From DATEJJ01 sp039649115 (GTDB taxonomy: Bacteria; Actinomycetota; Actinomycetes; Mycobacteriales; Micromonosporaceae): a stretch of 61,237 nucleotides of DNA. Location: positions 1-61,237 of the forward strand of contig JBBWZQ010000418.1 in assembly GCA_039649115.1 (NCBI GenBank). Direction: 5' to 3'. The notes beneath the pieces were generated by a model, which had not been told where the DNA came from, did not search any database, and was given only the letters and a program-made list of their open reading frames with translations. Made by a program: the position numbers and the translations under genes. Shown here one piece after another: positions 61,126 to 61,237 of the stretch; position 1 is the stretch's first letter, and every line of letters starts with the position of its first letter.

Positions 61126-61237
61126 ACCGTACGGCCGCATGAGGAACATTTGATTCCTGATGCAAGACCTCGCCGGACGCCGCTGCACCTCATCCAGTCT
61201 CTCCGCGATATCGCCGCGAATGGTCCCGGCGGGCCGC

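Overview
The window is a high-GC (roughly 70% or more by eye) actinobacterial chromosome segment. The run ruvC-ruvA-ruvB-yajC-secD-secF-apt-relA, followed by tandem cyclophilins, a metallo-beta-lactamase-fold hydrolase, hisS, aspS and rarA, together with frequent GTG/TTG starts, points to a filamentous actinomycete. Micromonosporaceae is my best guess; I cannot name the genus. Coding is dense, no gene-free stretch exceeds 300 bases, and I see no rRNA, tRNA, CRISPR array, insertion sequence or prophage.

Left part (1-20,079), mostly housekeeping and mostly on the minus strand. At the edge is the start of a very long disordered repeat protein that continues out of the window. Then come rarA, a 57-residue membrane protein, aspS, hisS and a hydrolase, two plus-strand membrane-anchored cyclophilins, relA, apt, the SecDF-YajC translocase subunits and the RuvABC Holliday-junction machinery.

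Middle (20,167-34,000), accessory. A glycan locus holds a GH20 hexosaminidase, a LacI regulator, a GH5-like glycosidase and a CE7 acetylesterase; twin AACCGGTT palindromes lie between the divergent units. A VapBC-type toxin-antitoxin pair overlaps a third gene of unknown role. Next comes a coupled set (permease, His-rich TIGR03943 protein, exported protein), then a large membrane protein, a DUF1508-like protein and a pentapeptide-repeat protein.

The most interesting cluster (33,980-40,234) is a tight three-gene unit: a fused GCS2 / circularly permuted ATP-grasp ligase, an asparagine-synthetase-like amidotransferase of the N-acetylglutaminylglutamine-amide type, and an S9 peptidase. It looks like a variant of the NAGGN osmolyte trio and predicts an uncharacterised small peptide amide.

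Right part (40,400-61,237). An SDR and a QueA-like protein are followed by a DUF1028 protein with a two-component system. Then come a lipoprotein / HlyD-like / MacB-like permease set without its own ATPase, a truncated haemoglobin, a Vms1/eRF1-like protein among tiny acidic proteins, a second GCS2 ligase with a partner, and a hydroxyproline catabolic locus. That locus encodes an epimerase, a deaminase-type aldolase-family enzyme, a three-part D-hydroxyproline dehydrogenase and a GntR regulator with an array of GTCAGAC sites. The last gene is an AlkZ-like winged-helix protein.

Sequence-wide signals: GGTACC is several-fold more frequent than composition predicts, an 11-bp palindrome TCCACWGTGGA recurs, and several genes have -10 hexamers placed for leaderless transcripts.
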